From the IMG/VR virus record IMGVR_UViG_3300042555_002766, positions 1 through 23,401 of that record: 23,401 nt of DNA. One strand, written 5' to 3'. This document shows positions 22,425 to 23,401 of this stretch, piece by piece. Made by a program: the position numbers and the translations under genes. The DNA comes from a virus. The notes below the pieces were generated by a model. The model did not search any database. It had not been told where the DNA came from and was given only the letters and a program-made list of their open reading frames with translations. How positions within the stretch are numbered: the first letter of the stretch is position 1; each line of letters begins with the position of its first letter.

Positions 22425-23401
22425 ATGATGTCACTAAGAATTAAAAAACGTAGTGGAGACGATGCGTCGTTCAATCCACAAAAAATTTATCAAAGAATTA
22501 AACGAGCTTCAAAAGGATTGAACGTTAATTCTGATGAAATCTTTATTAAAGTGATAACCTCAGTTCCGACTGAGGGTCTTATCACTACAAAGGATTTGGA
22601 TAAGTTAATTTATGAAATTGCTGCGGCTTTTACAGGAAGTCATCATGACTATTCTCGTTTGGCTTCATCAGTTGCTATTTCATCTTACCATAAAGAAACT
22701 GACCCAAGTTTCTCAAATACGATGAGTATATTACACGTTGACGGTATTGTGAGTAATGAGTTAATGGAAATTGTTGAGTCTTACGGACCAAGTAAGATTG
22801 ATGAGATTATCAATCACGATAACGATTATAACTTTGACTATTTTGCTTGGAGGTCTTTATCTGAAATGTATTTGTTGAAATTACCAAGTGGTAAGGTTGT
22901 TGAAAGACCACAACATATGTATATGAGAGTTGCTCTTTGGGTGACCAATACATTTGAAGAGGCCGTTGAGTATTACCAAGCGTTATCAAGTCAAAGAATA
23001 TCACCAGCGACTCCAATTATGATTAATGCGGGTACAAAGGTTCCACAACTTGCATCTTGTGTTCTTCATTACAACGATTCAGATTCTCGTGAAGGATTGT
23101 TGAATACTATGAGAGACATCTCAACATATTCATCTGATGCTGCGGGTATTGGATTATCAATGTCAAATATTCGTAGTAAAGAAAGTCGTATTACATCTTC
23201 AGGTGGATATGCTGGTGGACTTTTGAAATACTTAAAGATTGTTAATGAGTCACTTCGTTTCTTTAACCAACAAGGACGTAGACCTGGTTCAGCTGCCATC
23301 TATTTGGAACCTTGGCATAAAGATATCATGGATTTATTGGAGATTAAAAAGAACACAGGTGCTGAAGAATTGAGAGCTCGTGATTTATTTACCGCACTTT
23401 G
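22425..23401 (+). CDS. nrdA: Ribonucleotide reductase class Ia, large subunit (N-terminal part, cut by window end)
   Basis: The 325 visible residues begin with an ATP-cone (about 4-95: RIKKRSGDDASFNPQKIYQR, then AAAFTGSHHDYSRLASSVA), which gives allosteric on/off control by ATP and dATP. The catalytic domain starts with ISPATPIMINAG and QLASCVLHYND. Cys212 is the first redox-active cysteine. RRPGSAAIYLEPWH and EIKKNTGAEELRARDLF match the eukaryotic-type large subunit closely. The remaining active-site cysteines and the C-terminal redox pair lie beyond the window. I used the first of two tandem ATG codons (22425); the second, at 22428, is equally possible. No long-ORF call covers this frame because it runs off the edge, but it is open throughout. 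Confidence 0.93.
   Translation, partial: MMSLRIKKRSGDDASFNPQKIYQRIKRASKGLNVNSDEIFIKVITSVPTEGLITTKDLDKLIYEIAAAFTGSHHDYSRLASSVAISSYHKETDPSFSNTMSILHVDGIVSNELMEIVESYGPSKIDEIINHDNDYNFDYFAWRSLSEMYLLKLPSGKVVERPQHMYMRVALWVTNTFEEAVEYYQALSSQRISPATPIMINAGTKVPQLASCVLHYNDSDSREGLLNTMRDISTYSSDAAGIGLSMSNIRSKESRITSSGGYAGGLLKYLKIVNESLRFFNQQGRRPGSAAIYLEPWHKDIMDLLEIKKNTGAEELRARDLFTAL

Noticed and set aside
1-23401. tRNA genes, CRISPR arrays, insertion sequences or integration sites
   Set aside because: No cloverleaf, regularly spaced repeat, transposase or inverted-repeat ends were seen; the window is almost fully coding.

Overview
The window is a stretch of a T4-like contractile-tailed phage genome (myovirus). 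It is strongly AT-rich, every gene lies on the plus strand, and the genes are tightly packed. The likely host is a member of Bacteroidota, probably a flavobacterium. Three things point there. The one clear promoter (16585-16614) has the Bacteroidota form TTG-N19-TAnnTTTG. No gene has a Shine-Dalgarno sequence; starts lie in A/T-rich contexts, often ending in TTATG. The ribonucleotide reductase is of the eukaryote-like class Ia type. Host and family assignments rest on recognised motifs, not on database searches.

Layout. Positions 1-15637 hold the tail and baseplate module. It starts with the end of an upstream gene and a gp19-like tail tube protein closed by a strong terminator. A 39-residue Cys-pair mini-protein follows, overlapping that terminator. 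Next is a gp26-like tail/baseplate assembly protein whose frame-0 stop is followed by a +1-frame extension (candidate programmed frameshift), then a gp29-like tape measure protein. The module ends with a 1678-residue baseplate protein carrying an OmpA-like insert, a small gp53/LysM-like wedge protein and a 2182-residue hub protein with a gp27-like region and a possible wall-hydrolase domain at its C-terminus. Two small genes of unknown role (15677-16583) mark the end of the tail module.

Positions 16585-23401 hold DNA replication, recombination and nucleotide supply. The order is a gp32-like single-strand binding protein in its own promoter-to-terminator unit, a UvsX recombinase, a 5'-3' exonuclease/RNase H of the FEN family, an unknown 150-residue protein, a gp41/DnaB-type helicase, NrdB, and NrdA cut by the window end. 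Together these would coat and recombine single strands, remove primers, unwind DNA and make dNTPs.

The most notable observations are: the +1-frame extension just before the tape measure gene; the OmpA-like domain spliced into a baseplate protein; complete absence, by eye, of GATC, TCGA and GCGC over 23.4 kb; a gp32 without any cysteine and with a bacterial-SSB-like tail tip; and a recurrent TATTTAT element just upstream of most tail genes and of the helicase.
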